DNA of 64,000 bases from Actinotalea endophytica (GTDB lineage Bacteria; Actinomycetota; Actinomycetes; Actinomycetales; Cellulomonadaceae), in assembly GCF_025717005.1 (NCBI RefSeq), contig NZ_JAOVZU010000002.1, positions 1-64,000 on the forward strand, read 5' to 3'. Every line of letters starts with the position of its first letter. Within the stretch, counting starts at the first letter, position 1. Under the pieces are notes generated by a model, which was not told the DNA's origin, searched no databases, and was given only the letters and a program-made list of their open reading frames with translations. Of the stretch, positions 47,189 through 55,740 are shown piece after piece. The position numbers and the translations under genes were made by a program.

Positions 47189-48040
47189 ATGACCACTCGC
47201 GTTCCCCTCGTGACCCTGTCCGGCTCCGCCACCATCCCGCAGCTCGGGTACGGGGTGTTCCAGATCCCGCCGGACGAGACCGCCGCCGCCGTCGCCGAGG
47301 CCCTCGCGACCGGCTACCGGCACATCGACACCGCCCAGATGTACCGCAACGAGCGCGGCGTCGGCGAGGGCGTGCGCGCCTCCGGTCTCCCCCGCGAGGA
47401 CGTCTGGATCACCAGCAAGCTCAGCAACGCGGCCCACCGGCCGGACGACGCACGCCGCGCCATCGACGCGACGCTCACCGAGCTCGGCACGGACCACGTG
47501 GACCTCTACCTGATCCACTGGCCGCTGCCGACCCGCTTCGACGGGGACTTCGTCTCGACCTGGCGGGTGCTCGGCGAGGCGCTCGCCGACGGCCGCGCGC
47601 GCACCATCGGCGTCTCGAACTTCACGCCCGCCCACCTGGACCGGATCGTCGAGGAGACGGGCATCGCGCCGGCGGTCAACCAGATCGAGGTGCACCCCTA
47701 CTTCGCCAACGACGAGACCCGCGCGGCGACCCAGCGGCACGGCGCGGTCGTCGAGGCCTGGTCGCCGATCGCCCAGGGCGCCGTGCTGGGCGACCCCGTG
47801 ATCACGGCGATCGCCGAGCGCCTCGGCGCCACCGCCTCGCAGGTCGTGCTGGCGTGGCACCTCGGCCGGGGCGACATCGTGTTCCCCAAGACGACGCACG
47901 CCGACCGCATGGCGGAGAACCTCGCGGCGGTCGACGTACGGCTCTCCGGCGAGGACGTCGCCGCGATCTCCGCCCTCGACAAGGGCGAGGCGGGCCGCAC
48001 CGGTCCGAACCCCGACGCGTTCGACTACATCCCCGGCTGA
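47189..48040 (+). CDS. Aldo/keto reductase
   Basis: 283 residues from ATG 47189. The AKR5-like barrel has all catalytic positions: GYRHIDTAQMYRNERGVG (Asp and Tyr, about residues 43-60), ITSKLSN (Lys), LYLIHWPLP (His), then GVSNFTPAHL and the cofactor segment IVFPKTTHADRMAENL. It reduces carbonyls such as diketogulonate or methylglyoxal with NADPH. It is divergent from the TetR-exporter operon and might share its operator. Confidence 0.92.
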   Translation: MTTRVPLVTLSGSATIPQLGYGVFQIPPDETAAAVAEALATGYRHIDTAQMYRNERGVGEGVRASGLPREDVWITSKLSNAAHRPDDARRAIDATLTELGTDHVDLYLIHWPLPTRFDGDFVSTWRVLGEALADGRARTIGVSNFTPAHLDRIVEETGIAPAVNQIEVHPYFANDETRAATQRHGAVVEAWSPIAQGAVLGDPVITAIAERLGATASQVVLAWHLGRGDIVFPKTTHADRMAENLAAVDVRLSGEDVAAISALDKGEAGRTGPNPDAFDYIPG

Positions 48041-48100
48041 GGGGCCTGGGAGACACGGCGCACGCGCCACGGCCCTACGGACCGTCCGCGAGGCCGGCCG

Positions 48101-48604
48101 TCAGGTGACCGGCGGGTCGGCCAACGCCCGACCCCAGGCCTCGAGCAGCGCGGCCAGTGCGCGGCGCTGCCCGGGGTCGAGGCCCGCAACCAGGCGGTGC
48201 TCGTTCGCGACGTGCCGTTCGACGAGGCGGTCCACGGTCTCCAGGCCGGTTGCCGTGAGGCGGGCCAGCCGACCGCGCGCGTCCTGCGGATCGACCCGCC
48301 GCGCCACGAGCCCGGCGGCCTCGAGACGGTCCAGGCGCTTGGTCACCGCACCCGAGGTGACCATCGTGGTCGCGCCGAGGCGGCCCGGCGAGAGCTCGTA
48401 CGGCTCCCCGGCCCGCCGCAGCGCCGCGAGCACGTCGAAGTCACCGTCGGACAGCCCCGCGGCCGCGAACACCGGCCGCAGCTCGGCGTCCAGCGCAGGT
48501 GCGAGCCGGTGCAGGCGTCCGATCAACCCCATCGGCGAGACGTCCAGGTCCGGGCGCTCGTGCGCCCACTGCTCGATGATCCGCGCGACGTGGTCGGGTG
48601 CCAT
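48101..48604 (-). CDS. MarR-family regulator
   Basis: 167 residues from ATG 48604. It has the winged-helix core: LSDGDFDVLAALRRAG, LSPGRLGATTMVTSGAVTKRLDRLEAAGLVARRVDP, then DARGRLARLTATGLETVDRL. TAGTCT (minus strand, 48612-48617) lies 7 nt from the ATG and is overlapped by the first of two palindromes, indicating autorepression of a leaderless gene. It is divergent from an EamA exporter, the probable target. Confidence 0.9.
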   Translation of the reverse strand: MAPDHVARIIEQWAHERPDLDVSPMGLIGRLHRLAPALDAELRPVFAAAGLSDGDFDVLAALRRAGEPYELSPGRLGATTMVTSGAVTKRLDRLEAAGLVARRVDPQDARGRLARLTATGLETVDRLVERHVANEHRLVAGLDPGQRRALAALLEAWGRALADPPVT

Positions 48605-48615
48605 GCCGGAGAGAC

Positions 48616-48633
48616 TATCTTCCGCGGAAGGGA
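48616..48633. promoter_or_regulatory. MarR operator, copy 1
   Basis: TATCTTCCGCGGAAGGGA: the core CTTCCGCGGAAG is a perfect palindrome identical to copy 2, with one degenerate end. It covers the -10 of the MarR gene. Confidence 0.8.
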
Positions 48634-48635
48634 AT

Positions 48636-48653
48636 TATCTTCCGCGGAAGATA
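48636..48653. promoter_or_regulatory. MarR operator, copy 2
   Basis: TATCTTCCGCGGAAGATA is a perfect 18-bp palindrome, exactly 20 bp from copy 1 and 13 bp before the EamA start, so it should block that promoter. Confidence 0.85.
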
Positions 48654-48665
48654 GTTGCCTCGGGC

Positions 48666-49607
48666 ATGGAGCACCACGACACGTCGCTGCGCACCGTCGC
48701 GATCACCGCCATCGCCCCGCTCGCATGGGGCACGACCTACATCGTCACCGCCGAGCTGCTGCCGCCCGACCGTCCGCTGTTCGCCGCCGCCGCGCGCGCA
48801 CTGCCGGCCGGCCTCGCCCTGCTCGCCTGGCGCCGCACCCTTCCGCACGGAGGGTGGTGGTGGCGCGCCGGCCTCCTCGGACTGGTCAACATCGGGCTCT
48901 TCTTCCCGCTGCTCTTCATCGGGGCCTACCACCTGCCGGGAGGCCTCGCCGCGACCATCCAGGCAACCTCGCCGCTCGCGGTGATCGTCCTGGCCTGGCT
49001 GCTGCTGAGGGAACGACCGGGTACCGCGCGCATCCTCGGCTCGGTGATCGGCCTCACCGGCGTCGGGCTCCTCGTCCTGCGGGCCGGGGCCGGCGCGGAC
49101 CTCGTGGGCCTGCTGGGTGCCTTCGGCTCGGTCGCGATCTCCGCGCTGGGCTTCGTCCTGGTCAAGCGTTGGGCGCCGCCGGTGGACATGGTGACCTTGG
49201 TCTCCTGGCAGCTCGTCGCCGGCGGGCTGGTGCTCGTCCCGGTGGCGGCCGTGGTCGAGGGCCCGCCACCGGCCCTCGACGTGCCCGCTGCGCTCGGCTT
49301 CACCTGGCTCGTGGTGGCCGGCACGGCCGTGGCCTACGTCGCGTGGTTCCACGGGCTCAACCGCATGCCGGCCGGCGCCACCGCCCTCGTCGGCCTGCTC
49401 AACCCGGTCGTCGGCACCGCGCTCGGCGTGGCGGTCGCAGGAGAGGCGTTCGGCTGGCCTCAGGCCATCGGCACCGCCCTCGTGCTGGGCGGCGTGCTCG
49501 CCGGGCAGCCCGCCGTCGCCGCGCGGTTCCGGGCAGGACGAGGGCCCCGGACCGAGACGGTCCGGGGCCCTCGTGAGGTCACGAGTCCTGCGGGGAAGGC
49601 GGCGTGA
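48666..49607 (+). CDS. EamA-family (DMT) transporter
   Basis: 313 residues with ten membrane segments in two EamA repeats: the first begins VAITAIAPLAWGTTYIVTAELLPP and contains GLAATIQATSPLAVIVLAWLLL, the second ends with NRMPAGATALVGLLNPVVGTALG. These carriers export amino acids, metabolites or drugs. The last 25 residues are encoded across a long terminator hairpin (49538-49574) and read as a palindromic peptide, RGPRTETVRGPRE. Control by the divergent MarR protein is likely. Confidence 0.9.
   Translation: MEHHDTSLRTVAITAIAPLAWGTTYIVTAELLPPDRPLFAAAARALPAGLALLAWRRTLPHGGWWWRAGLLGLVNIGLFFPLLFIGAYHLPGGLAATIQATSPLAVIVLAWLLLRERPGTARILGSVIGLTGVGLLVLRAGAGADLVGLLGAFGSVAISALGFVLVKRWAPPVDMVTLVSWQLVAGGLVLVPVAAVVEGPPPALDVPAALGFTWLVVAGTAVAYVAWFHGLNRMPAGATALVGLLNPVVGTALGVAVAGEAFGWPQAIGTALVLGGVLAGQPAVAARFRAGRGPRTETVRGPREVTSPAGKAA
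49538..49574. terminator. Terminator hairpin inside the 3' end of the EamA gene
   Basis: Arms ACGAGGGCCCCGGACCG (49538-49554) and CGGTCCGGGGCCCTCGT (49558-49574) pair over 17 bp with a 3-nt loop. It lies within the EamA coding frame and just past the stop of the convergent SPFH gene (49579), so the two genes share it. Confidence 0.85.
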
Positions 49608-50721
49608 CCGGCGGCTCGGTGGGACGCTGGCCGATCTCGACGTCCGGGTCGAACGGCCGCCCCGACAGCGTGCCCGAACGCGTCGCGTCGGCCGTCGCTG
49701 CCGTGGACTCCTTGCGCGCCTCGGCGAGCGCCGTCGCGGCGTCGCCGGGCGCGCTCGGCCCCAGGTCGTCCGTCGTCAACGGCGAGGCGCCCGCGGGCCG
49801 GGCCGGCGCGAAGGCGTCGCCGCTGTCCGGGCCGGGACCACCGCCGAAGCCCTTGGTGATCGCACCCAGCGCAGCCGTGAACTCGGTCGGCACGAACCAG
49901 ACCTTGTTCGACTGCGTACGGGCGATCTCCGGCAGCACCTGGAGGTACTGGTAGGCCAGCAGCTTCGGGTCGGCGTCGCCGCGGTGGATCGCGTCGAACA
50001 CCTGCAGGATCGCCCGCGCCTCACCTTCCGCCTTGAGGATGGCCGACTGGGCGGCGCCCTCGGCCCGGAGGATCGCCGACTGCTTCTCGCCCTCGGCGGT
50101 GAGGATCTGCGACTGCTTGACACCCTCGGCCGTGAGGATCGCGGCGCGGCGATCACGCTCGGCGCGCATCTGCTGCTCCATCGAGCCCTGGATGCTCGCG
50201 GGCGGGTCGATCGCCTTGAGCTCGACACGGTTCACCCGGATGCCCCAGCGGCCGGTCGCCTCGTCCAGCACCCCGCGCAGCTGGCCGTTGATCTGGTCGC
50301 GGCTGGTCAGGGTCTGCTCGAGGTCCATCGAGCCGATCACGTTACGCAGCGTCGTCACGGTCAGCTGCTCGATGCCGGCGATGTAGTTGGCGATCTCGTA
50401 CACCGCGGCCTTGGGGTCGGTCACCTGGAAGTAGATGACGGTGTCGATGCTCACCACGAGGTTGTCGGAGGTGATCACCGGCTGCGGCGGGAAGGACACC
50501 ACCTGCTCGCGCAGGTCGACCCGGGCACGAGGACGGTCGAACCACGGGATCAGCAGGTGCAGGCCGGCGTCCAGGGTGCGCGAGTAGCGCCCGAGCCGCT
50601 CGACCAGCACCGCCTCGGCCTGCGGCACGATCCGCACCGACTTGACCAGAGCCGTCACCACGAGGATGACGACGAGCAGCAATATGACGAGGCCCGCGAT
50701 CTGGGACGCGTTCACGTTCAC
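49579..50721 (-). CDS. SPFH/band 7 (stomatin-like) membrane protein
   Basis: 380 residues from GTG 50721, overlapping the NfeD stop as GTGA. One N-terminal membrane helix (IAGLVILLLVVILVVTALV) is followed by the SPFH domain (VERLGRYSRTLDAGLHLLIP, TLRNVIGSMDLEQTLTSRD). A coiled coil is built of about 11-residue units such as ILTAEGEKQSA and ILRAEGAAQSA. Pairing with NfeD is the classic flotillin-like arrangement for membrane microdomains and quality control. The last 60 residues are Pro/Ala-rich and variable. Confidence 0.92.
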   Translation of the reverse strand: MNVNASQIAGLVILLLVVILVVTALVKSVRIVPQAEAVLVERLGRYSRTLDAGLHLLIPWFDRPRARVDLREQVVSFPPQPVITSDNLVVSIDTVIYFQVTDPKAAVYEIANYIAGIEQLTVTTLRNVIGSMDLEQTLTSRDQINGQLRGVLDEATGRWGIRVNRVELKAIDPPASIQGSMEQQMRAERDRRAAILTAEGVKQSQILTAEGEKQSAILRAEGAAQSAILKAEGEARAILQVFDAIHRGDADPKLLAYQYLQVLPEIARTQSNKVWFVPTEFTAALGAITKGFGGGPGPDSGDAFAPARPAGASPLTTDDLGPSAPGDAATALAEARKESTAATADATRSGTLSGRPFDPDVEIGQRPTEPPVTPPSPQDS

Positions 50722-51215
50722 GAGGTGGTCTCCTGCGACTTGTCGTTGGGCGACGGCGGAGTGCCGGGGCCCGGGGGCTGGGGGCTGTCGACGTGCCGGG
50801 TGACGAGCGCGGTGGCGCCCATGATCCGGAGCACCCGGACCTCGTCACCGACCGTGACGACCTCGTCGTTCTCGGTGCGGGCGGACCACACCTCGCCGGA
50901 GAGCTTGATCCGGCCGGCCCGCTCGGTCACCTCGGACAGGACGACACCGATCTTGCCGACCAGCGCCGCGGCGTTCGTCTCGACGAGCGGCACGCGGTTG
51001 CGCAGGTGGCGCAACAGCCACGGACGCAGCGCGAGCAGCATGAGGGTCGATGCGACGGCGAAGCCGACGATCTGCCCCCACAGCGGTACGCCGAGCAGCG
51101 CGAGCACCATGCCGAACAGCGCACCGCCGGCCAGCATCATCAGGAACAGGTCGAGCGAGAGGAACTCCGCGACCCCGAGCAGCAGCGCTGCCCCCAACCA
51201 CCACAGCCAGGCCAT
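50718..51215 (-). CDS. NfeD-family membrane protein
   Basis: 165 residues from ATG 51215. Helices at LWWLGAALLLGVAEFLSLDLF and WGQIVGFAVASTLMLLALRPWLL are followed by an OB-fold domain (VGKIGVVLSEVTERAGRIKLSGEVWSAR at about residues 87-114, VGDEVRVLRIMGATALV). This is the short NfeD type without a ClpP protease domain. It partners the SPFH protein encoded next. Confidence 0.9.
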   Translation of the reverse strand: MAWLWWLGAALLLGVAEFLSLDLFLMMLAGGALFGMVLALLGVPLWGQIVGFAVASTLMLLALRPWLLRHLRNRVPLVETNAAALVGKIGVVLSEVTERAGRIKLSGEVWSARTENDEVVTVGDEVRVLRIMGATALVTRHVDSPQPPGPGTPPSPNDKSQETTS

Positions 51216-51360
51216 CAGCGGCTCCTTTCCAGCCGAGGCCAGCGTAGCGACGCCAATCTTGTCAATCCGGGACGACCGGGAGCCGGGCGGCGCACGTCCG
51301 GCTCCCGGGCACCGCAGGTCCGGGAGCCGGGCACCTGCCGGCGGGGGACCGCCGGGCCGC

Positions 51361-52170
51361 TCAGCGCGCCGACCGCGCGGACCAGCGCGCGCCGTGGCGG
51401 TCGACCACCAGGGGCAGGCCGAACGTCTCGGACAGCTGCTGACCCGTGAGGACCTCCTCGATCGGCCCGGCGGCGTGCACCCGGCCGTCGCGCAGCAGGA
51501 GCAGGTGGGTGAACCCCTCGGGGATCTCCTCCACGTGATGGGTGACGAGCACCAGCACGGGAGAGCCGGCGTCACGCGCCAGCTCGCTCAGTGCCGCCAC
51601 GAGCTCCTCCCGGCCACCGAGGTCCAGGCCGGCCGCCGGCTCGTCGAGCAGCAGCAGCTCCGGGTCGGCCATCAGCGACCGGGCGATCTGGGTGCGCTTG
51701 CGCTCCCCCTCGGACAGCGTGCCCCACGTGCGATCGGCGAAGCGTCCCACCTCGAACGCGTCCAGCAGCGCCCGGGCACGCTCGTGATCGAGCGCCTCGT
51801 ACGCCTCGCGCCACCGGCCGGTCATGCCGTAGGCCGCGGTCAGGACGACGTCGAGCACCTTCTCGTCCGCGGAGATCCGGTCCGCGAGCGCGGCCGAGGC
51901 GACACCGACCCGCTGGCGGAGCTCGAACACGTCGACGGCGCCGAGCCGCGAGCCCAGCACCCGCGCCGCCCCCGAGGTCGGGTGCATGCGACCCGCAGCG
52001 ATCTGCAGGAGCGTCGTCTTGCCCGCTCCGTTGCGGCCCAGGATCACCCAGCGCTCGCCGTCCCGGACCGTCCAGCTGATCCCGTCGAGGATCTGGGTGG
52101 TGCCGCGCCGCAGCGTCACGTCGTCCAGCTGCAGCACGAGGTCGCTCGGCTCCGGAGGGGTCGTGCTCAT
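51361..52170 (-). CDS. ABC transporter ATP-binding protein
   Basis: 269 residues with a complete ATPase: Walker A LGRNGAGKTTLLQIA (about residues 43-57), signature LSEGERKRTQIARSL, Walker B LLLLDEPAAGLD, H-loop LVTHHVEEIP. The sequence class (DDVTLRRGTTQILDGISW) resembles stand-alone ATPases related to ModF/YlmA. No permease gene adjoins it, so its partner is unknown. TAGGGT lies 8 nt before the ATG. Confidence 0.88.
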   Translation of the reverse strand: MSTTPPEPSDLVLQLDDVTLRRGTTQILDGISWTVRDGERWVILGRNGAGKTTLLQIAAGRMHPTSGAARVLGSRLGAVDVFELRQRVGVASAALADRISADEKVLDVVLTAAYGMTGRWREAYEALDHERARALLDAFEVGRFADRTWGTLSEGERKRTQIARSLMADPELLLLDEPAAGLDLGGREELVAALSELARDAGSPVLVLVTHHVEEIPEGFTHLLLLRDGRVHAAGPIEEVLTGQQLSETFGLPLVVDRHGARWSARSAR

Positions 52171-52219
52171 GGCGACCGACCCTACCTGCGCCGTGCTGCT
52201 CGCGGCGGTCGCCAGGCCG

Positions 52220-52225
52220 TAGGTT
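52220..52225 (+). promoter_or_regulatory. -10 element of leaderless gene at 52233
   Basis: TAGGTT, spacer GGACGGC, GTG at 52233. It supports the GTG start over the TTG at 52224. Confidence 0.5.
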
Positions 52226-52232
52226 GGACGGC

Positions 52233-53030
52233 GTGGACGTCCCGCAGCGCATCCTGCCCCGCTCGGTGCTGCTCGCGCTGTGGCTCGCGTACGTACCGAG
52301 CGGTCGCGGGGACCTGCGCCGCGCCGTGCAGCTCCTGCAGGGCGACGACGAGCCGCACGTGGTCGAGGGCCTCGCCGCCGAACCGGTGGACCTCGGACGG
52401 CTGCTGACCATGCTCGGCGGGAAGCGTGAGATCGCCGCGGTGCTGCCGGTACCGGGCGACCTCGGTGTGCCGCCCGAGGTGGCCGGCCTCGCGGCCGACG
52501 CCGGCGAGGCGGTCATCGTCCTCGGAGACGACCAGGGCTGGGCCTTGGTGCCGAACGTCCAGGAGTTCGGCAGCGCGCGGGAGACCGGGCACCTGGTCAC
52601 CTGGCGCGCCGTCGCCCTGCCGAGCGGGCGCCGGTCGCTGACCGGCTCGCTCGGGACCCTGGCCGAGGCGCAGCAGGACCTACGCGCCACGCTGCAGCGG
52701 GCGGTCCAGGCCCTGGACGACCTCGATGTCGCACGCTGGCGCCCGGAGGCGGCCGAGGCTCTCGCCGAGCTGCGCACGGACCCCGGCCTCACCGCGGTAC
52801 CGGACCAGGTGGACCGCCGGGTGGTCGGCACGCTCGTCGAGGCGGTCCGGCTGCTCCGGATCGTCGAGCTGGCGGAGGCGAACGAGGGTGGGGCCGTCAA
52901 CGTGTGGCAGGCCGACCAGCGCTCGACCGCGTTGCGCGAGGTCGGCCGGGCCGCGCGACGTGCCATCGCGGCCGCGACCCTCACCGCGAGCGGGCCCGCG
53001 CCGGGGAGCCCGCGCCTGACCGGCACCTGA
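52233..53030 (+). CDS. Conserved actinobacterial protein of unknown function
   Basis: 265 residues from GTG 52233. The protein is soluble, with VDVPQRILPRSVLLALWLAYVPSGRGDLRRAVQLLQGDDEPH at the start (no signal) and a C-terminal helical half (LAELRTDPGLTAVPDQVDRRVVGTLVEAVRLLRIVELAEAN). I recognise no catalytic motif. It lies between the ABC ATPase and glgA and converges on glgA; no functional link is shown. Confidence 0.7.
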   Translation: MDVPQRILPRSVLLALWLAYVPSGRGDLRRAVQLLQGDDEPHVVEGLAAEPVDLGRLLTMLGGKREIAAVLPVPGDLGVPPEVAGLAADAGEAVIVLGDDQGWALVPNVQEFGSARETGHLVTWRAVALPSGRRSLTGSLGTLAEAQQDLRATLQRAVQALDDLDVARWRPEAAEALAELRTDPGLTAVPDQVDRRVVGTLVEAVRLLRIVELAEANEGGAVNVWQADQRSTALREVGRAARRAIAAATLTASGPAPGSPRLTGT

Positions 53031-53076
53031 CCGGTCGCTCAGCGCCCGGGCGGCACCGATCCGTTCGGCACCGACG

Positions 53077-54282
53077 TCAGCCCAGGACCGACCGGTACAC
53101 CTCGAGCGTCCGCTCGCCGATCGCATCCCACGCGAAGTGGTCCTCGACGCGCTGCCGCGAGGCGACACCCATCGCCGCCGCCCGGGTCGGGTCGGTGGCC
53201 AGGGTCGTCAGGGCCTCGGCGAGGTCGGCGACGAACGCGTCCGGGTGGACCGGCGTCCCGGTCCCGTCGCTCACCTGCTCGATCGGCACCAGCAGCCCCG
53301 TGGCGCCGTCGTCGACGACCTCGGGGATGCCCCCGGTCGCGGTGCCCACGACCGGGAGCCCGCAGGCCATCGCCTCGAGATTGACGATCCCCAGCGGCTC
53401 GTAGACCGACGGGCAGGCGAAGACCGTGCCGGTCGAGAGCACCGAGACCAGCTCGCGGCGCGGCAGCATCTCCTCGATCCACACGACGCCGTCGCGGTGC
53501 CTGCGCAGGTCCTCGACCAGGCCCGTCACCTCGGTCATGATCTCCGGGGTGTCCGGCGCCCCTGCGCACAGCACGAGCTGGACGTCCGCCGGCAGCCGCT
53601 CCGCCGCGCGCAGCAGGTACGGCAGACCCTTCTGCCTCGTGATCCGGCCGACGAACACCACCGAGGGCCGGTCCGGGTCGATGCCGCGAGCACGCGCCAC
53701 GGCACGAGCGGCCTCGACCTGCTCGTCACCGACCGGTCGCTGCCAGCCGTCCAGGTCGATGCCGTTGTGCACCACCGTGACGCGGTCGGGGTCCAGCGCC
53801 GGGTAGGACCGCAGGATGTCCGCTCGCATGCCGGCCGACACCGCGATGACCCGGGCCGCCGACTCGTACGCGGTCTTCTCCGCCCAGGACGACACCGCGT
53901 AGCCCCCGCCGAGCTGCTCGGCCTTCCACGGGCGCAGCGGCTCCAGGCTGTGGGCGCTGACGACGTGCGGCACGTCGTGCAGCAGGCTCGCCAGGTGCCC
54001 GGCCATGTTCGCGTACCAGGTGTGGGAGTGCGCGAGGTCGGCACCCGCGACGTCGTTGGCCATCTGCAGGTCGACCCCGAGGGTGGCGAGCGCCGGGTTG
54101 GCCCCGGCGAGCTCGGCCGGGACGTCGTAGCCGGTCACCCCCTCGACGTCGCGAGGCCCGTCGAAGCAGCGCACCCGGACGTCGACGTGCCGTCGCAGCA
54201 CCGCGGCGAGCTCCGTCACGTGCACGCCGGCGCCACCGTAGACGTGCGGGGGATATTCCCTGGTCAGCATGTCGACTCGCAC
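53077..54282 (-). CDS. glgA: GT4 glycogen synthase / maltose-1-phosphate synthase
   Basis: 401 residues from GTG 54282. It has the GT4 layout: N-terminal EYPPHVYGGAGVHVTELA (nucleotide-sugar loop), central VVHNGIDLDGW and VVFVGRITRQKGLPYLL, and the C-terminal EX7E motif region CPSVYEPLGIVNLEAMACGLPVVG. This length and type are those of actinobacterial GlgA/GlgM, which makes maltose-1-phosphate from ADP-glucose and glucose-1-phosphate in the GlgE alpha-glucan route. It stands divergent from glgC. TAGGGT lies exactly 6 nt before the GTG. Confidence 0.92.
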   Translation of the reverse strand: MRVDMLTREYPPHVYGGAGVHVTELAAVLRRHVDVRVRCFDGPRDVEGVTGYDVPAELAGANPALATLGVDLQMANDVAGADLAHSHTWYANMAGHLASLLHDVPHVVSAHSLEPLRPWKAEQLGGGYAVSSWAEKTAYESAARVIAVSAGMRADILRSYPALDPDRVTVVHNGIDLDGWQRPVGDEQVEAARAVARARGIDPDRPSVVFVGRITRQKGLPYLLRAAERLPADVQLVLCAGAPDTPEIMTEVTGLVEDLRRHRDGVVWIEEMLPRRELVSVLSTGTVFACPSVYEPLGIVNLEAMACGLPVVGTATGGIPEVVDDGATGLLVPIEQVSDGTGTPVHPDAFVADLAEALTTLATDPTRAAAMGVASRQRVEDHFAWDAIGERTLEVYRSVLG

Positions 54283-54288
54283 GGTCTC

Positions 54289-54294
54289 ACCCTA
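54289..54294 (-). promoter_or_regulatory. -10 element of leaderless glgA
   Basis: TAGGGT on the minus strand, spacer GAGACC, GTG at 54282. The identical hexamer serves glgC. Confidence 0.6.
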
Positions 54295-54420
54295 GCCACG
54301 CGGGCCGCCGGCGTGACCCCCCGGCCGGACATCCGCCCGATCGGGCCGTGGTGTCCGGATCTTGGTCGGGCGTGCGTCCGGAGATGGCGCGTGCGGTGGC
54401 CGCCCGACACCATGCGCCCC

Positions 54421-54426
54421 TAGGGT
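54421..54426 (+). promoter_or_regulatory. -10 element of leaderless glgC
   Basis: TAGGGT, spacer GGGGCC, ATG at 54433. It mirrors the glgA promoter across 125 bp. Confidence 0.6.
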
Positions 54427-54432
54427 GGGGCC

Positions 54433-55674
54433 ATGGCAGCGCCGCGTGTTCTTGCGATCGTCCTCGCCGGGGGCGAGGGCAAGAGGCTGATGCCACTGAC
54501 GGCGCAGCGAGCCAAGCCCGCGGTCCCGTTCGGCGGCATGTACCGACTCGTCGACTTCGCCCTGTCGAACCTGGTCAACTCGCGATATCTGCAGATCGTC
54601 GTGCTGACCCAGTACAAGTCCCACAGCCTGGACAGGCACGTCGCCAAGACCTGGCGGATGTCGCCGCTGCTCGGCAACTACGTCGCGCCGGTGCCCGCCC
54701 AGCAACGGGTCGGCAAGCACTGGTACCTGGGCAGCGCCGACGCGATCTACCAGTGCCTCAACATCATCACCGACGAGCGCCCGGACGTCCTGGTCGTGGT
54801 CGGCGCGGACCACGTGTACCGGATGGACTTCTCGCAGATGGTCGAGTCGCACCTGGAGTCGGGCGCGGAGTTCACCGTCGCGGGGATCCGCCAGCCGATC
54901 GCGCTGGCCGACCAGTTCGGCGTGATCGAGACCGCTCCCGACGACCCGAAGAAGATCGCCGCCTTCCGCGAGAAGCCGAGCGACCCCGTGGGCCTCATCG
55001 ACTCGCCGCACGAGATCCTCGCCTCGATGGGCAACTACGTCGCGAACGTCAGCGCGCTCATCGACGCGGTGACGCTCGACGCCGAGAACCCGACCTCGCG
55101 CCACGACATGGGCGGCGACATCGTCCCGTGGTTCGTCGAGCGCGGTGAGGCGGGGGTGTACGACTTCGTCGAGAACGACGTGGCGGGGTCGACCCCGCGG
55201 GACCGCGACTACTGGCGCGACGTGGGGACCCTGGACGCCTACTACGAGGCGAACATGGACCTGATCTCGGTCAACCCGGTGTTCAACCTCTACAACCAGG
55301 CCTGGCCGCTGTTCGGTGGCTACCAGAACCTCCCGCCGGCCAAGTTCGTGCACGCCGGACCGGGGCGGCTCGGGCACGCGTCCGACTCCGTCGTGTCCTC
55401 GGGCGTGCTCGTCTCGGGCGCGACCGTCTCGGGCTCGGTGCTCTCCCCCAACGTCCACCTGCACTCGTGGTCGTCGGTGAGCGACTCGGTGCTGCTCGAC
55501 GGCACTGAGGTCGGCCGGCACGCCCAGGTGCACCGCGCGATCCTCGACAAGAACGTCGTGGTGCGCGAACGCGCCAGGGTCGGCCTGGACCACGAGCACG
55601 ACCTCGCACGCGGGTTCACCGTCACCGACGCAGGCGTCACGGTGGTGCCCAAGGGCGTGGTCATCGACGGCTGA
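54433..55674 (+). CDS. glgC: Glucose-1-phosphate adenylyltransferase
   Basis: 413 residues, the normal length. It makes ADP-glucose from ATP and glucose-1-phosphate. Seen are the pyrophosphorylase loop [20 protein letters not shown] (about residues 11-30), [15 protein letters not shown], the sugar-binding [13 protein letters not shown] and the C-terminal left-handed helix ([16 protein letters not shown]). Its product feeds the divergent glgA. A TAGGGT -10 lies 6 nt before the ATG, so the message is probably leaderless. Confidence 0.95.
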   Translation: MAAPRVLAIVLAGGEGKRLMPLTAQRAKPAVPFGGMYRLVDFALSNLVNSRYLQIVVLTQYKSHSLDRHVAKTWRMSPLLGNYVAPVPAQQRVGKHWYLGSADAIYQCLNIITDERPDVLVVVGADHVYRMDFSQMVESHLESGAEFTVAGIRQPIALADQFGVIETAPDDPKKIAAFREKPSDPVGLIDSPHEILASMGNYVANVSALIDAVTLDAENPTSRHDMGGDIVPWFVERGEAGVYDFVENDVAGSTPRDRDYWRDVGTLDAYYEANMDLISVNPVFNLYNQAWPLFGGYQNLPPAKFVHAGPGRLGHASDSVVSSGVLVSGATVSGSVLSPNVHLHSWSSVSDSVLLDGTEVGRHAQVHRAILDKNVVVRERARVGLDHEHDLARGFTVTDAGVTVVPKGVVIDG

Positions 55675-55740
55675 GCGCCGTCGCTCCGAGCCCGGCCCGC
55701 CGGGTCGGGCGTGCCGCGCGGCCGCCGGCGGCGGCGCGGC

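Noticed and set aside
55680-55740. Terminator between glgC and the DUF1015 gene
   Set aside because: The GC-only stretch can fold in several imperfect ways but offers no single clean stem, unlike the other convergent gaps.
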